Assembly (NCBI RefSeq): GCF_000189635.1
Contig: NW_002476185.1
Location: 293,886-357,885 of the forward strand
Direction of reading: 5' to 3'
Length of the DNA stretch: 64,000 nt
Source: Tetrahymena thermophila SB210
Lineage: Eukaryota > Ciliophora > Oligohymenophorea > Hymenostomatida > Tetrahymenidae
Below, piece after piece: positions 1 to 12,520 of this stretch (its first letter is position 1; each line of letters starts with the position of its first letter). Both the position numbers and the translations under genes were made by a program. A model generated the notes under the pieces. It was not told where the DNA came from and made no database searches. It worked only from the letters and a program-made list of their open reading frames with translations.

Positions 1-406
1 AATTTATAAAAGTTAATTAAAAGCTATTTTGCAATTTATCTTTCAGATATTTTATATGGGTTAAATAAAAAAATATTTTATGATTTTTTATTTGGGTCAT
101 TATTATTATATCTTTTTATTCAATTTTGTTATTTTTAATTTTTTTTGTTTTTTGTTGAAAACATTCTTTATTAATGTTTGTAATTAATAAAAATCTTTTA
201 TTTTTTAAAATTTAATTTAATCAATAGAAGAAGAAATATATAATTCAGATAATAATATTCTAATAAATATTTGCAATTAATTTATCACGTGTTTCTAAAA
301 TATAAAGTAAATATAAATTTAAAAAACTAAAATAATTTTATAAACATCATCAAGTAGATAATAAATTTTTTTGTGGATATAAAGGAAAAATCAAATTGAA
401 TATTTA
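1..406. other. A+T-rich stretch, no gene seen
   Basis: Downstream of the FHA gene stop. Homopolymer-rich DNA with no convincing exon in any frame. The short string gggtcattattattat near 95 has a look-alike near 7340; I see no function for it. Confidence 0.5.
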
Positions 407-1210
407 TCATAAGTAAATAATTTTTATTTGTCTTTCGCAAGATAATCCTATTCTTATATTTAGTCCATCATCTAATATTATTTTTTCTTCGGGTTAAATG
501 CAAGCCCAAATCTTATTGGCATTTTGATTTGATTTATAAAGGAAGAATTTGCCATTTCTTTTAACTATTTCAGCATGCTCTCTACTAATAAATTTATCGT
601 CCTTTAAAAATTGAATTGAAGTTCTGCCAATTTTAAAAACTTTAACACTGTCAGAAAATGTTGTATACACTTTATTACTTACGGCATTTTACTCTTTTAT
701 GGTAAGGCATTAAAGACAAATTTACTCGCTTATTTGAAGAACCTCAAATAAAGTGTCACCTATAAAAAATTTAGAAGAAGCAGTCAACTCAATTTCTTAA
801 TCAATTTCTTTCTAAATTATGAATTTCTACTAAGGGATCAAATAATATTAATCTGTCTTCTTTTCATATGTAATACTAAAAATATTCTTTCCTATACAAG
901 CATCTAAAAGAGCATCGCACTCGCTTTCTTATGGCATTTCGTTTTTTATCGTTTAATCTATTTAATTAAATTCTAAGTTGCTAAAATAATTATCACTAAA
1001 TCTCTTTGGCCCTACGCATACAATTCTTACAGATTTCTTTCTATTCTTTTCTTATTCATCCTATGATGTAATCGAAGAGCCTATTTACATATTTTAAAAA
1101 TCCTTTTAGAGCATCTTAATACTCTATGAAGTCGTCTATGATTTTTCATTTTATTTAGTTACACTTTTACTAGTAATCTCATCTTCGAATTAATCGTATT
1201 CAAAATCCAT
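407..1210 (-). CDS. FHA (forkhead-associated) domain protein
   Basis: Single exon, 267 residues, ATG at 1210 and TGA at 407-409, with many in-frame TAA/TAG read as Gln. The first 90 residues are polar and Ser/Gln/Lys-rich. The C-terminal part carries the FHA signature: FFIGDTLFEV (about 147-156), then KIGRTSIQFL (193-202) and ISREHAEIV (208-216), i.e. the G-R...S-R-x-H core that binds phosphothreonine peptides. Family knowledge says FHA domains recruit proteins phosphorylated on Thr, often in DNA-damage or signalling contexts; no catalytic domain is attached, so the partner is unknown. It lies 1.8 kb from the E2 gene on the same strand. The start is the first ATG in the open frame. The domain call is confident; the biological role is not known. 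Confidence 0.85.
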
Positions 1211-2988
1211 TTTTGATGTATAAAACCTTTTAATAGTTAATAATCTGTTTTTTCTTTATATCTAAATTTTAATAATTAAAAAGAATATTTTAGGAATTAA
1301 TGAATTATTAATAAAAAATCAAAAAAGATAAATAGAATTTGGAATACTTTTTATTTATTTTTTTCTATTAAAAGGATTAAACAATTTAAAGATTCCATTC
1401 ATATTCATAATAAAATTCATAAAGATTAATTAAAACTTCACACTAACTTTGATATCTCATGAATTTTAAATATCAAATCTAACATAATATATAAAAAAAT
1501 AAAAGTCGCTATATTTTTATATTTTAAATTAAAATTAGAATAATTAAAATTTAACTAAAGTAAATTCAATCATAAAGTAAAAGTACTCTATTAATAAATC
1601 AGGATTATGTACATGAAAACTTGCTAAATAATTAAATTAGATAAATTAACTAGTGGGAGATAAAAACTACAGACTTACTTGCTATCTTTGTATTAAATTT
1701 TTAATTAATTTCTGATGGACTAAAAGCCAAAAATTTACTTATTTGTTAATAAAAATGATAATTTGCAATCTAATTTTAAAATATAACTTTGTTTTCTTAA
1801 AATGAATAAAAAATTGTTGAAATTAAATAAATTTTTTTAATTTTTACTTGACTCTTTTTCTTCCATAAATGTTAAATTAAAGAATTAGTTTATTTAAATG
1901 ATTATATAAAATGATGTCTTAAAATTTAGTGTTAGAAAATAGATAAAAAAGAATTAATAGTATTTATATAAATTTATATATGTATATAATATGTATATAT
2001 TGAATATAAAGAGTAATTAACAAAGTAAGAATAATTATTTTATATAATAAATTTATTTAATTAATATATTCATCTTATATAGTTTTATATATTTTTAGTT
2101 AGTTATTAAGTTATTTTTTTTTTTGCAACACAAACTATTTATTACTTCCTTGCTTATTTGATTTTGATAACACCTTCTAATTCTCCTACTTATTTCCTAC
2201 TAAATAGAAAACTACTTTTTCATTTTTATAATATTACCATAGTGGTTGAAGAGTGATACATGCAATTAAATTGCTTCTCTTAAATTAATTGTTAATCAAC
2301 AATAGTAATCATTTTCATCAAGTGATGAATTATTTCATTTTCTTTATTAAGGGTTCGTTGTAGCTTAAATTATAAAATAAAATGAGTAGTGTAGGTTTAT
2401 TACTATTTTTGAAAGTATATTTTTCTTTAGTTATAGCAAGACTGACTGCTTAGGAAATTAAAAGAAAGAAAAGATAGATAGATAAGTGTGGTTAATATAC
2501 TGAATATATTAAATTTATTTGAAAGTAATCAGATGGATAGCAGTTTGATTATTTCTATGCAATCACATGATGAATTAGTTATTTAAATTAGGTTTGGTAA
2601 TTATAGTAGTTTAATATAGGTGGTAGATAAAGCAAATTAAACTATTTGAAAAGACATTATTTTTGTCTGATATTTCTCAAAAATAATCTATTTGTTTCGT
2701 TCCTATTCGATGAATTAAAGATTGTATTAATAATATTTAATAACTGGCTTTTATCAATCATCTCTATAATTTAGCAATGATGAATGAATGAATTTATATC
2801 AAACAAAATTAATAGTTGAAGAGGGTTTACTAATTTATTCAGTAGAAATATTAATAAAAATGTTTTGAATCATTTTCTAGAACTACTGATTGTGTTTTTG
2901 TGAGTGATTGGGATGATGGATTTTTGTAGTAGTAATTAGTTTTTATATTAATTCCATCAGTAATCACAAATTGGTTGCACATGCTTTC
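1211..2988. other. Intergenic A+T-rich DNA
   Basis: Between two minus-strand genes. Contains TGA-rich and ATAT-rich tracts (for example around 1968-2010) and short GATA and TGAA runs. No exon with coding-like composition was found. Confidence 0.5.
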
Positions 2989-4233
2989 TCAAGCATAGCA
3001 TTCTATGGCATCATTGTCAACATCTTCGTTATCACTTAAATCGCTCACATCCTCAAGTGAAATTTAGCTAAGCTAATCATCCTGAATTTGTTCTTAGTTG
3101 TCTTTTTGTTTTCCTTCGTCTTCATTATCACTGAATTAATTACCACTACTAGAATCAATTTCTTCATCTATTGCCTAAGAATCTCTACGAGTAGTAGCAG
3201 TAGACAAAGCTGTAGAGAGAGCAGGCTCTCTTATAGAATTTTACTTAACTAAAGATTCCTCTTCTTCCATGTCCATTGAGAGTGTTTTAGCTAGTTACTC
3301 AGCTTTCATAGCATATTTTTTGACATAATCACGAACTTTTTATTCATATCTCTTTAAATCCTTGTTCATCATAGATGCTGCTTCAGGGTTTAAGGGATCA
3401 TGGGGGTTAGGATAACTTAATAGCTGAGGGAGAAAACTATCAAAAATGTTTACTAGCTCAAACATAGGAGACCAGCTTTGATTAATGACATCTAAGCAAA
3501 CGCTTCCAGATCTAATTTATATTTTAAAAAGAGTTGATAAGTAAAATTTTAAAGAACGATCTAAAAAGTAAAATAAAACAAACAAACAAATAAGCAAAAA
3601 TTGTCATTGAAATGCAAAAGCTTTATTAAAAAATCTCTTCAAAGTAATTTATTGATTTAGTGTTTAAAAATGTAAAATGAAAAAATAAACATAACTAGAA
3701 AGAGTATTTATGTATGTATGTATGTATGAATATATATGTTTGCATGCTATATTTGCGCATTTATTTTTTATGCAAATGTGAAAACGAAAAAAAAAAGGGA
3801 AATTTTAAAGCATTTAATTAATGTCAATCAATATATTTGAGAAATTTACTAATAAGGTCATACAATCAAAAAACTCAAGTAATAATAAGTAGTAATAATA
3901 ACATGAGTATTAGCGCAAATAATAGAATGAGTAGAAAGAATTGTAAAAAAAAAAGAAGTCTATTTACGCTTCATCAACATTAGGATGATAGATTTTATTC
4001 ATGAATCCGATTGAGGGTGACTTGTAGGGGTATTACTCAGGGAGGAGAACGTGCACAGTCCAAACGCCGCCTTCATAAAGTGAGTCTTTTGGACCTGGGA
4101 ATTCAATGGCCATATCATTCTTGTTGGTTTTACTTTGAGTTACTTTGTAGTCACTCATCAAGAGTTTTGCGATATCTCTCTACTTTCTCTTACCTGCAAC
4201 TGCAGGATTATAGCCTTAAGGTGTGGTTGACAT
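2989..4233 (-). CDS. UBE2H: Ubiquitin-conjugating enzyme E2, UBE2H/UBC8 type
   Basis: Two exons: 4233-3968 and 3511-2989, with a 456-nt GT...AG intron; 262 residues. The UBC fold is clear: [12 protein letters not shown], then YHPNVDEA with the HPN motif (83-85), then [15 protein letters not shown] with catalytic Cys94 about nine residues after [19 protein letters not shown] and the long acidic Ser/Asp/Glu tail (about 165-262) are specific to the UBE2H/UBC8 subfamily, which transfers ubiquitin from E1 to substrates with GID/CTLH-type E3s in yeast and animals. The intron splits the codon between DEA and SGS just upstream of the active site. The tail is about 80 residues longer than in the human protein. 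Transcribed away from the ankyrin gene across a 4.1 kb gap. Identification is firm. Confidence 0.93.
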
Positions 4234-7200
4234 TTGTTTCAATAGGCTGGGATCTCTTTCAATAAACTATTTTTATTTTTATTGTTGGAAATTTCTAGCT
4301 TTAGCGAGTATGTATGTATGTTTTTTGCTTATATGCTGGACTCTCTTGATTAATTAGTTGTTATCTGTGATATGTGAATGTTATTAATTATGTTTGATTT
4401 TGATTTTAGATGGGAGCTCGCTTGTTTCTACTAAGATTTTTCTTTATTAACTTTTGTTTTTCTTTTATTATTAATTACTAATCAAAATGAGTTTTCAAAA
4501 ATTCTTTGAATTTAATTGGCTTATATTATTTCTTTTAAATAATGTGTTTGTTTCCCCTACTAAGGTTTCCCATCTGATGACCATCTTAAAAATCATTTAT
4601 AATCAATCAATATTTGTTTATCAAATATTATATGATTTGATAACAAAAAAATCTATTAGTTCACAATACTCAAATTCAAATATAGTGTATTATTTTTTTT
4701 GTTCAATTCATAATATTCGCACTCCTATTATTTAATTAATAAATACACATTCATCGACTATATTTAGGCCTATCACTCACTCATTTTCTCACTTACTTAC
4801 CTACTAATAATTTGATAATTAAGGAATTATTTCGCACACTACAACTAATAATTTCAAAATAATTTGCACTTTTATTCAAATTAAAAAAAAACTAAGTTCA
4901 TTCTATCTCATAATTGCTTGTAAGTTCTCTTTCATTTATTACGAATAACTCGTAATATATTTCCACTCCCAACTTAAGCCTTCAAAGATCACTTAAGAAA
5001 TGAATACTGATTTTTTTAAAAACAAATTCCTATATTTGTTTAAATACTAATCACATTTCTTGTTAAAATCAAATAGAGATATCCTTTTAATGTGTAATTA
5101 TTTATTGATATATTAAAAATTTCTTAATAATTACAAAAAACATTTTTGAGTTATTATTTGACTTTGAAAACTCTTAAACAAATAAACAAACACCTTCTAA
5201 AATCTATAATTATAACTAATTTAAAATTAGAATTTTATTATCTTCTATCTATATTTTATAAATTAATTTGTTGAAACAATATAATTTGTGAAATTTCATA
5301 TACCAACTTAGTTAGTTAGCAGAGTAATAAAAATGCTAAGTTATATATTTTAATATCCCTTCTTACCAAATAAATGATATAAATATTAACTATATAAAAA
5401 TCCAATATAAATAATTTTATTTTAAACTTCAAATTTTCAAAAATAGATGGTACTAGGTCATCATAAAAAGCTTAGTAAATAAAAATCTATTTTTGGTGAT
5501 CTATTTCACATTTTAAAAACTAAAATATCATAATTCATATTGGCTAGACTATTTTTTGTGAATATTATAGTGTTTTTGGAATAAATGCTTTAAGAAAATT
5601 AAATTTAATGATTTAATTCAAAAAAAAATTTTCATAAAAAATGAAATCATTTACCTTAATAAACTATTTAAATTCATTTATTTACCATTAACAATATAGA
5701 AAATATGATAAATTAATGGCCTAAGATAAATTATTCAAAAGTAATTTACAATATTATATAATCTAAGTTAGCTAGCATTTATTATTCTTTTGCGCATTTA
5801 GCACAACCATCAGTAATATCAAATGATTATTATTATTATTATAAATTTTGATATTTAGCGTAAAAAATAACAATCTCATCTCTGAAAAGAAAAACAAACA
5901 ATTAAGACAATAAATTGCTTGAAATAAATTTCCCCACTCTTACTTATTATTGTGATTTAATTACATTTTGAAATTTTTCAAACTAAGTAACATGATTTTA
6001 TAATTTAAAAGTGATAGTATAACTTTATAAGTAGGAAACATACTTTGAGACTTCAATTCTATTTCTAATTTTTAAATCTTTAATCTTGAAATTAAATACT
6101 TGTAAGCTATTCTTAAGCAAAATATTTGACAAGTAAAAAATTATTATCTTTTTTAATAAATTTTATTATTGGTTGTTCATCTATTTCAATTGAATAATTT
6201 CAAACAAATTTAATAAAATCTACTTCGTCAATATTATTTGGAAATTTCTGATTTTATACTTTCAAATTTATATTTAAAATTTAATTAGGGTAAAAAAATA
6301 AAAATCTAAAAATAATATAAATTAATATTTAACAAGAATTAAAAACTCTAATTTGTGTTTAAACCTATTTTTTTAATTTTCATTTGTAATTAATTTTGAT
6401 TTATGTTCTGAAATACGCTATCATAAGTAAGTTTTACAACAAATAATTACATATCAACTTATAATGTATTACTTAGAAGCCTAGTTTTAAATAATATTAT
6501 TTTTAAGTTAGTAAAATGTATATTTTTCAAAAAATATCTCAAGCAATCATTTATTTTAAATTATTCTTAAATAATAAATAAAGTAAATTCTTAACTCAAA
6601 TATTTAAATTATTTGTTTATTAAAAATGAGAATTTTCTTATAAAAATATAACAATTAATTTTACAAAAACTTTTCAAAATATTTTATAATTAAATTATTT
6701 TTAATTTTATTATTTTATATTCCATATTTTCTTAAAATTGAATTCTTTTATAATAATTTTAAAAATAATGAGAGATAAATACTAAAAAATAAACAAAATT
6801 TAGACCTTAAATAATTATAAAAATTAAATTTTTAATATTTTACAATATTATTTTATTGAAAACTTTAACAGTTAAATTAATTATATTATTTACTTTTTTA
6901 AATACAAAGAGTTACCAAAAAATAAAATAATTAGTAATTTAACAGATTTAAATAAAGCAAATATTGTTTACATGTTTCAACTTATGATCATCTAATATCG
7001 AGTAATTTTAAAACATGAAAAAATCAATGCAAAATAAATTACTAAAAGTGATTTTGTGAAGATTATATTCATTAATTTTTGAATTAGTTTTAAAAGTATA
7101 AATCTAAAAAAACGAATATTTTCTATTTTTAATTTTTAAAGACAAAATTCATAATATTTTATTTGTAATTTAATTTAAATTCTATTTTGAAATAATTATA

Positions 7201-8397
7201 TATTCTTTTGTCATTTTACTGATTTAAGGAAAGCTATTGATGAATAAAAAATTTAATAATATATAAATTAATATAAAAAGTTATCACCAAATTAATTTAT
7301 TAATATTCTATACTAATTCTTCTCTTTAAAAAAATTTTTTGGGTCAGTATTATTATTACCTATTTTTCAAGGAATTTCACCAGAATTTATTCTGTATTTA
7401 TTAAAGCTATTAAATATTCTAAATTTTTCTATTTTAAATGATTGATCAAGCATCCTTACATGAAACTGGTTGCAAAAAAGTTTTAGCTTATTCTATCATA
7501 AAAAAGGATAATTTTTATGTTGAAAAATAGAAAATTATGAAAAAATTTAATTAATTTTAATAGAAAAATAATTTGAACAAATATTTACACTGAGTACTTT
7601 ATTGATAGTTTTTTATAAACCGATTATTGATTTAATAAAATTCTATTTCTATTAAATAATTGATGGTTAAATCAATCAATCAGTAAAAAACTCTAAAGAA
7701 ATTAATTTATATTTAATTAGTAAGCTTATTTTACGTGCTGGCTTAAAACAGCTTTGTAATTTTAATAATTTTTGTTACTTTTTGCAAATTTAATGAATAT
7801 TACATAATATTTTTATTTATATTATTTTAAGCAGATATTTTTGATAAAGTAGCACTAAAATTCAATTCTAAAATAAAGATTTGTTGTTAGTGGCTATATT
7901 CTAGTAATGTTTAAAATTTATGTCGTTAATACTTCAAAGAAATTAATAATCAAGTCTTAGCTAACTATTGGACAGAGAAAAATACTAAATTCATCTCATT
8001 TAAAACTAAATAACAAATAATGTATGTAATTTATTTCGCAAAAATACATAATAAGTTTATTAATAACCTTTGAAGATTATAAAAAACTAATAAATTATTA
8101 ATTTATCATACAAATATCGTTGAAAAGAATAAAAAATTGATTTAATAAATTATTGAAAAAATATTAACTAGAAAAATAATTACAACAAAGAAAATAAATA
8201 AATAAAGTAGTAAGGTAATATTTTGAAGTGAAATAAAAAATCTATTACTCTTAAATAGAATAGATATACCAGTTTTAATTGTAGAATACACCTATTGTGA
8301 TTGATTAAGTTGAATAAAAACAATATTTTAGCTCTTTTAATATTCAAATATTCTGAAAGAAATTTACTCATTAAAATTTTCAAACAATTATAAAAAA
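4234..8397. other. 4.1 kb A+T desert between divergent genes
   Basis: Very A+T-rich. A few short open frames exist (for example about 50 codons from 7439), none with a recognisable motif or coding-like composition. It separates the divergently transcribed E2 and ankyrin genes, so both upstream regions lie here. No tRNA-like or repeat structure was seen. Confidence 0.45.
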
Positions 8398-9342
8398 ATG
8401 GCTAACGAAAAAATGTCAACATCAGAAAGCAAAGATAAAAAAGGAGAGAATACAAGCTAATAGCAAAAGAGTGCAGTATTGCCTTAAGAAATCAATAAAA
8501 ATTTGCTACTTATGAATTATGTATACGATAACTCCTTAGAATAAATTCGCAAAATGGATTTAAAACAAATGAATTTAAATTATTTAGAAGAATTTAAGCA
8601 CATTCCTTTGGACAATCGCATTTCTCCGCTTATTTTAGCTTGCTATCTTGGACGTTGCGAAATTGTCAAGACTTTGTGTATTAATACATCAATAAATATA
8701 GATTTATGTAGCGATGATATAGGTTTTACAGCTCTGAGCGCTGCATGTATGAGTGGCTTTTATGAAATAGCAGAGTTTTTAATTAAAAGAGGAGCTAATG
8801 TTAATAAAAAAAATAGCCTTGGATAAACACCTTTTTATCACTGCTTTGCTCGTTTAGAAGAAGAAAGCAACTACTTTGAAAACAAAAGACTGTGTCTAAA
8901 ATTGGCAGACCTATTACTTGACAATGGTGCTAATATTGATGAAGTTATTAATGAGAAGAAAGGTTATACAATGTTAATGGTATTCTGCTCAGTGAAAGTA
9001 AAATTAAATCCAAGAGAGATGGAGGTAAATAAGTCGTGCATAAAATATTTAATAGAAAATGGAGCTAATTAAGCTAAACTAAGTAAAAAGGGAAAATCTA
9101 TTTTTTAGTTACTTGAAAAACATCAAAATTAAGAATAAATCATTTCTTTGATGAAAAATTCAACAGTAAAAAGACTGAAGAGTGAGTCTGATTTAGATAA
9201 ACAGTAAATTTCTACTGATACTACTTCCAAAGAAGGTACAAAGAAATCATATGCTAAAGTGAAAATTGAAGAAGAAGCTTGTAAAATGGAAGGAATAACA
9301 AGAGAATCCTCAACTTGTTGTAGCATTTTTTCATTTTTTTGA
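8398..9342 (+). CDS. Ankyrin-repeat protein
   Basis: Single exon, 314 residues, ATG at 8398 and TGA at 9340-9342. After a polar N-terminal 45 residues there are several ankyrin-type repeats. The clearest spans about 75-135: SPLILACYLGRCEIVKTL, then GFTALSAACMSGFYEIAEFL and KRGANVNKKNSLG, with the TALxxAxxxG helix and the ANVN beta-hairpin. Later units are looser (DNGANIDEVINEKKGYTML; ENGANQAKLSKKGKS). The C-terminal 90 residues are Lys/Ser/Glu-rich and end in a Cys-containing hydrophobic stretch (TCCSIFSFF) that might be lipidated or membrane-associated; that is only inference. Ankyrin repeats mediate protein binding, and the partner cannot be predicted. A shorter start at 8554 is possible, but the upstream frame is open and polar like an ordinary coding start. 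Confidence 0.82.
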
Positions 9343-11143
9343 CATAATAAGTTTAAAATATCATAAAAATGAACTTGTGTATCTACTAAATTAAAAAAAT
9401 CTATTTCACCTTAACAAATCTAAAAATTAAATTAAAAAATGCCATTAGAACTATTAAATTAGATTTATGACCAACCAAACCATTTATCATTTCTAAAAAT
9501 ACTTGAAATTTCAAAGGTAAAAATCAATAAACCAAAACAAAAAAAAGAAGAAATTTTTCCTTAAACTAGTAATTATCAATAATCAATTAACTACTCTAAT
9601 TAATCTATTTAAAGAATTATATAATTATTATTATAATAATATATATTACTAACCATATAATATTAATGTATCAATCAATAATGTTACATCTTGCTTTTCT
9701 TATATTTGTATTAATCCATGTTCAAAAGACTTATTCAAATTTTAAATAAATCTATTTACCTCAATTAATTTTTGATAATTCATTCATCACGAGTTTTAAT
9801 CTACAAAGTTGATCTCTTTTTAGATTTTTAAGGGAACTTTTTTGGCCTTTATTATGTTTAATAATTCTACCAACTCCTATTTAATTAAATTGAATTAATT
9901 AAAATCTAAGTTATTTAAATCTTTCGAAATATGTAAGTAGGCCATTAATAATCTATGTACTATTCCACTGATTAAATATTTTAAAGGTATAACAAAATAG
10001 CAATAAAAATTAATATTACTAAAGATTTATAAGTATTAAAAATAGCGTAATCTATTTTTATACTTGCTAAAATCAAATAAATCGTTCTAATTCTCTGTTT
10101 TTAATAGTAATTATTTAAATTTGATTTACTGGATTTATATAAAATTTTAAATAAAAATATTGTAAATGATTTGCTGAACTAATTTATTAAATGAGTGATG
10201 TTGGTGTTTGTTATATAAATCAATACCTAACATTAATATTTTAACTTTTAAATTTTTTATTGGTTGATTGATTTGTTAATTTAAGTAATAGTACTTCTTT
10301 TTATAAAATCAATCTTTGAGATATAATTAATTAGAAATTAGATATAAATTGCTCATAAAATAATTAAAAGACCAGTAAATTTAAAAGATCGAATGAACTA
10401 ACCAAAACTATAAATTTTTCAAAAATAGATAAAAATTGTGCCAACTTAATAAGCAGTAAATGTAATCATAAAATGCCTAAATATAAACACATAATTATTA
10501 TAGAATATTTTATAAGATATAAAAATTGATATTTAAAAATAATTAAAAAATGATTTGTTTTATTTTTTTTTAAACTTAGCCAAGTAAATTAAAGCACCAT
10601 TACCTAAGAATACTGTATCTTAACTTAAATAAAATATATTTTGTTATTTTTAATAAAAAATTATATTTGTTATTAAATAAACTAAATATGTTTTATTGAA
10701 ATTCCATTTATTTACATTTTAATTTTTTTCATCAAACAAGAATATATTTTATTAAAGCACAAAATTTTTTAATTTTTTTACGCCAACAATGTTTGATTAA
10801 ATTATATTCCCTTTTGTATTAGCCTTTTTTGAAATATCAGATGATTATTATAATTATCAAAATAATATTTTTTAATTATTTTATTTTATTTTTTAATAAA
10901 TTTATATTTGTTTTACTATTTATCTTTGTAAAAATTAATAAATATAAAGTGAGCTTTTGAAAAAAATTAAAATTATTATTAAACACAAATTAATGGCATG
11001 ACAAACTTTAATTATAATAAAAAACTAATAAGTTTTTATAAAGAAATAATAATTAAAAGACATTTTACAAAATAATTTTATGTTCAGTTAGATAAAAATT
11101 TAGAAATACAAAGAAAAATTGAATGATTATATTTTTAGTTTTT
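9343..11143. other. Intergenic A+T-rich DNA
   Basis: Lies between two converging genes. A TGA-free frame from 9439 to about 10195 exists, but it is mostly Ile/Asn/Gln/Lys with no motif; see the rejected list. Confidence 0.45.
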
Positions 11144-11374
11144 TCAATCGCATTTAGACATTCTAATAAGAAGAGTTTTACAAGAGCCAGAACAGCATTT
11201 AGAGCACTAGGAAGTGTTCACTTTTGTATATGGTTTTAGGCACCCTAGCAAATTATTTTCATCTGTATTTTAAGTATCTACTACTCTCTCTTATAGATAG
11301 TTATCTCCAGCCACGCTAGGAAGTATAAAAACAAATATAGAGATTATTATTAGCAATGTGTTTAATATTTTCAT
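11144..11374 (-). CDS. Small secreted cysteine-rich protein
   Basis: Single-exon gene of 76 residues. The N-terminus is a textbook signal peptide: MKILNTLLIIISIFVFILPS, probably cut near VAG (20-23). The mature part of about 54 residues has six cysteines (45, 57, 60, 61, 65, 75), including the cluster CSKCCSGSC, which suggests disulphide bonds and secretion. Three in-frame TAA/TAG codons are read as Gln. GC content is visibly higher than in the flanking DNA (about 11150-11340), supporting real coding. I do not recognise the family. Secreted or mucocyst-associated peptides of this size are common in ciliates, but no specific role can be claimed. Too short for usual gene finders. Confidence 0.72.
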
Positions 11375-12520
11375 TTATTTAATTATTATCTTTCTCTATT
11401 ATTTTCAATAATTTTGTTTCTATCTTTTTTTTTATTTTGAAATAAAAGTTGGTGAAAAAAAATTATCATTTCTGTAAATAAGCATTAAAGTTCATTAATA
11501 TTTTGAACTTATTTAATTTAGTTTATTATAATTATTTTTTACATTTCCTTCTAGATCTTTCATAAATGCGTAAAATACTTTCTAAATAAAAAAAATAAAA
11601 TAATTACTAAAATAAAAGTTAGCATTTATATTCAATAAAAAAATAATATTTTAAATTAAAAACACAAAAAAAATTAAAGAAATTATAGATAAAATTATTT
11701 TTTTATTCATTCTTATTAAATAGCTACTACCATTATAAATATAATACACATTAATTATTCTATTTTAACTCAAACCTAAATTGTAAAAGTCTCAGAGAAA
11801 TATTATATAAACAAAAATTTATTTTTTTCTCATAACTTAACCAATTTTAAAGTAAAATTAATAGTAAGATTTTCAAAAATATTTTTGAAAAACTTAAAAA
11901 AGTTTTATCAAAAAAAAATAGAAATTAGTAAATTTTAAGAATATTTAAATTATCTATACAAAACTTTTCTATTTATCATCTTACATGATAGAAATATTTA
12001 GATTTTTATTTTATTTAGTTTCTATTTCTAATTCGGCATAAATTTATGATTTTTTTTATTCATTAAAATATGAAAGATGGATTTAAAATTAACTAATGAA
12101 TTTAAGTATCTCACTTTACAATTCATCTATCTTTATTAAGCTATTAAAAATATCTGAGAATCTCATTTTTAGTTTTGCTAAATCTTTTAGAAATTTGTTT
12201 ATTTTAAGTTGTTTGATACATGATTAATTCTAAGAAATAAAATCAGAAAAACATTATTTTAAACATAAAATAAGGTTAAAAAAATTATATTTAAAAGTGT
12301 TTGTTACTAAAAGAATTAGGAACAATTTTTTTATATTAAGAGCTTTCAAATGGAACTTACAGTTTTAAAATAAATAATTTATAGTTTTTTTACTTCTTTT
12401 TTCAAAAATAATATAAAGACTTTTTTAGAGGAGATGTTATTTTGGTTTGCAAACTAAAAAATACAAATTAGTAAAATTTTGGATATTAATTAATTAAAAA
12501 AAAAAATTAATATCAAAATA
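11375..12520. other. Divergent intergenic region
   Basis: Upstream of both the secreted peptide (-) and the membrane protein (+). Poly-A and poly-T tracts and a C-poor sequence; no further gene seen. Confidence 0.5.

Noticed and set aside
4011..4265. Plus-strand open frame of 84 codons
   Set aside because: It is the antisense shadow of exon 1 of the UBE2H-type gene, whose minus-strand translation is clearly homologous.
9439..10195. TGA-free frame of about 250 codons on the plus strand
   Set aside because: Composition is Ile/Asn/Gln/Lys with no motif. With TGA the only stop and about 80% A+T, a frame of this length is expected by chance several times in the window.
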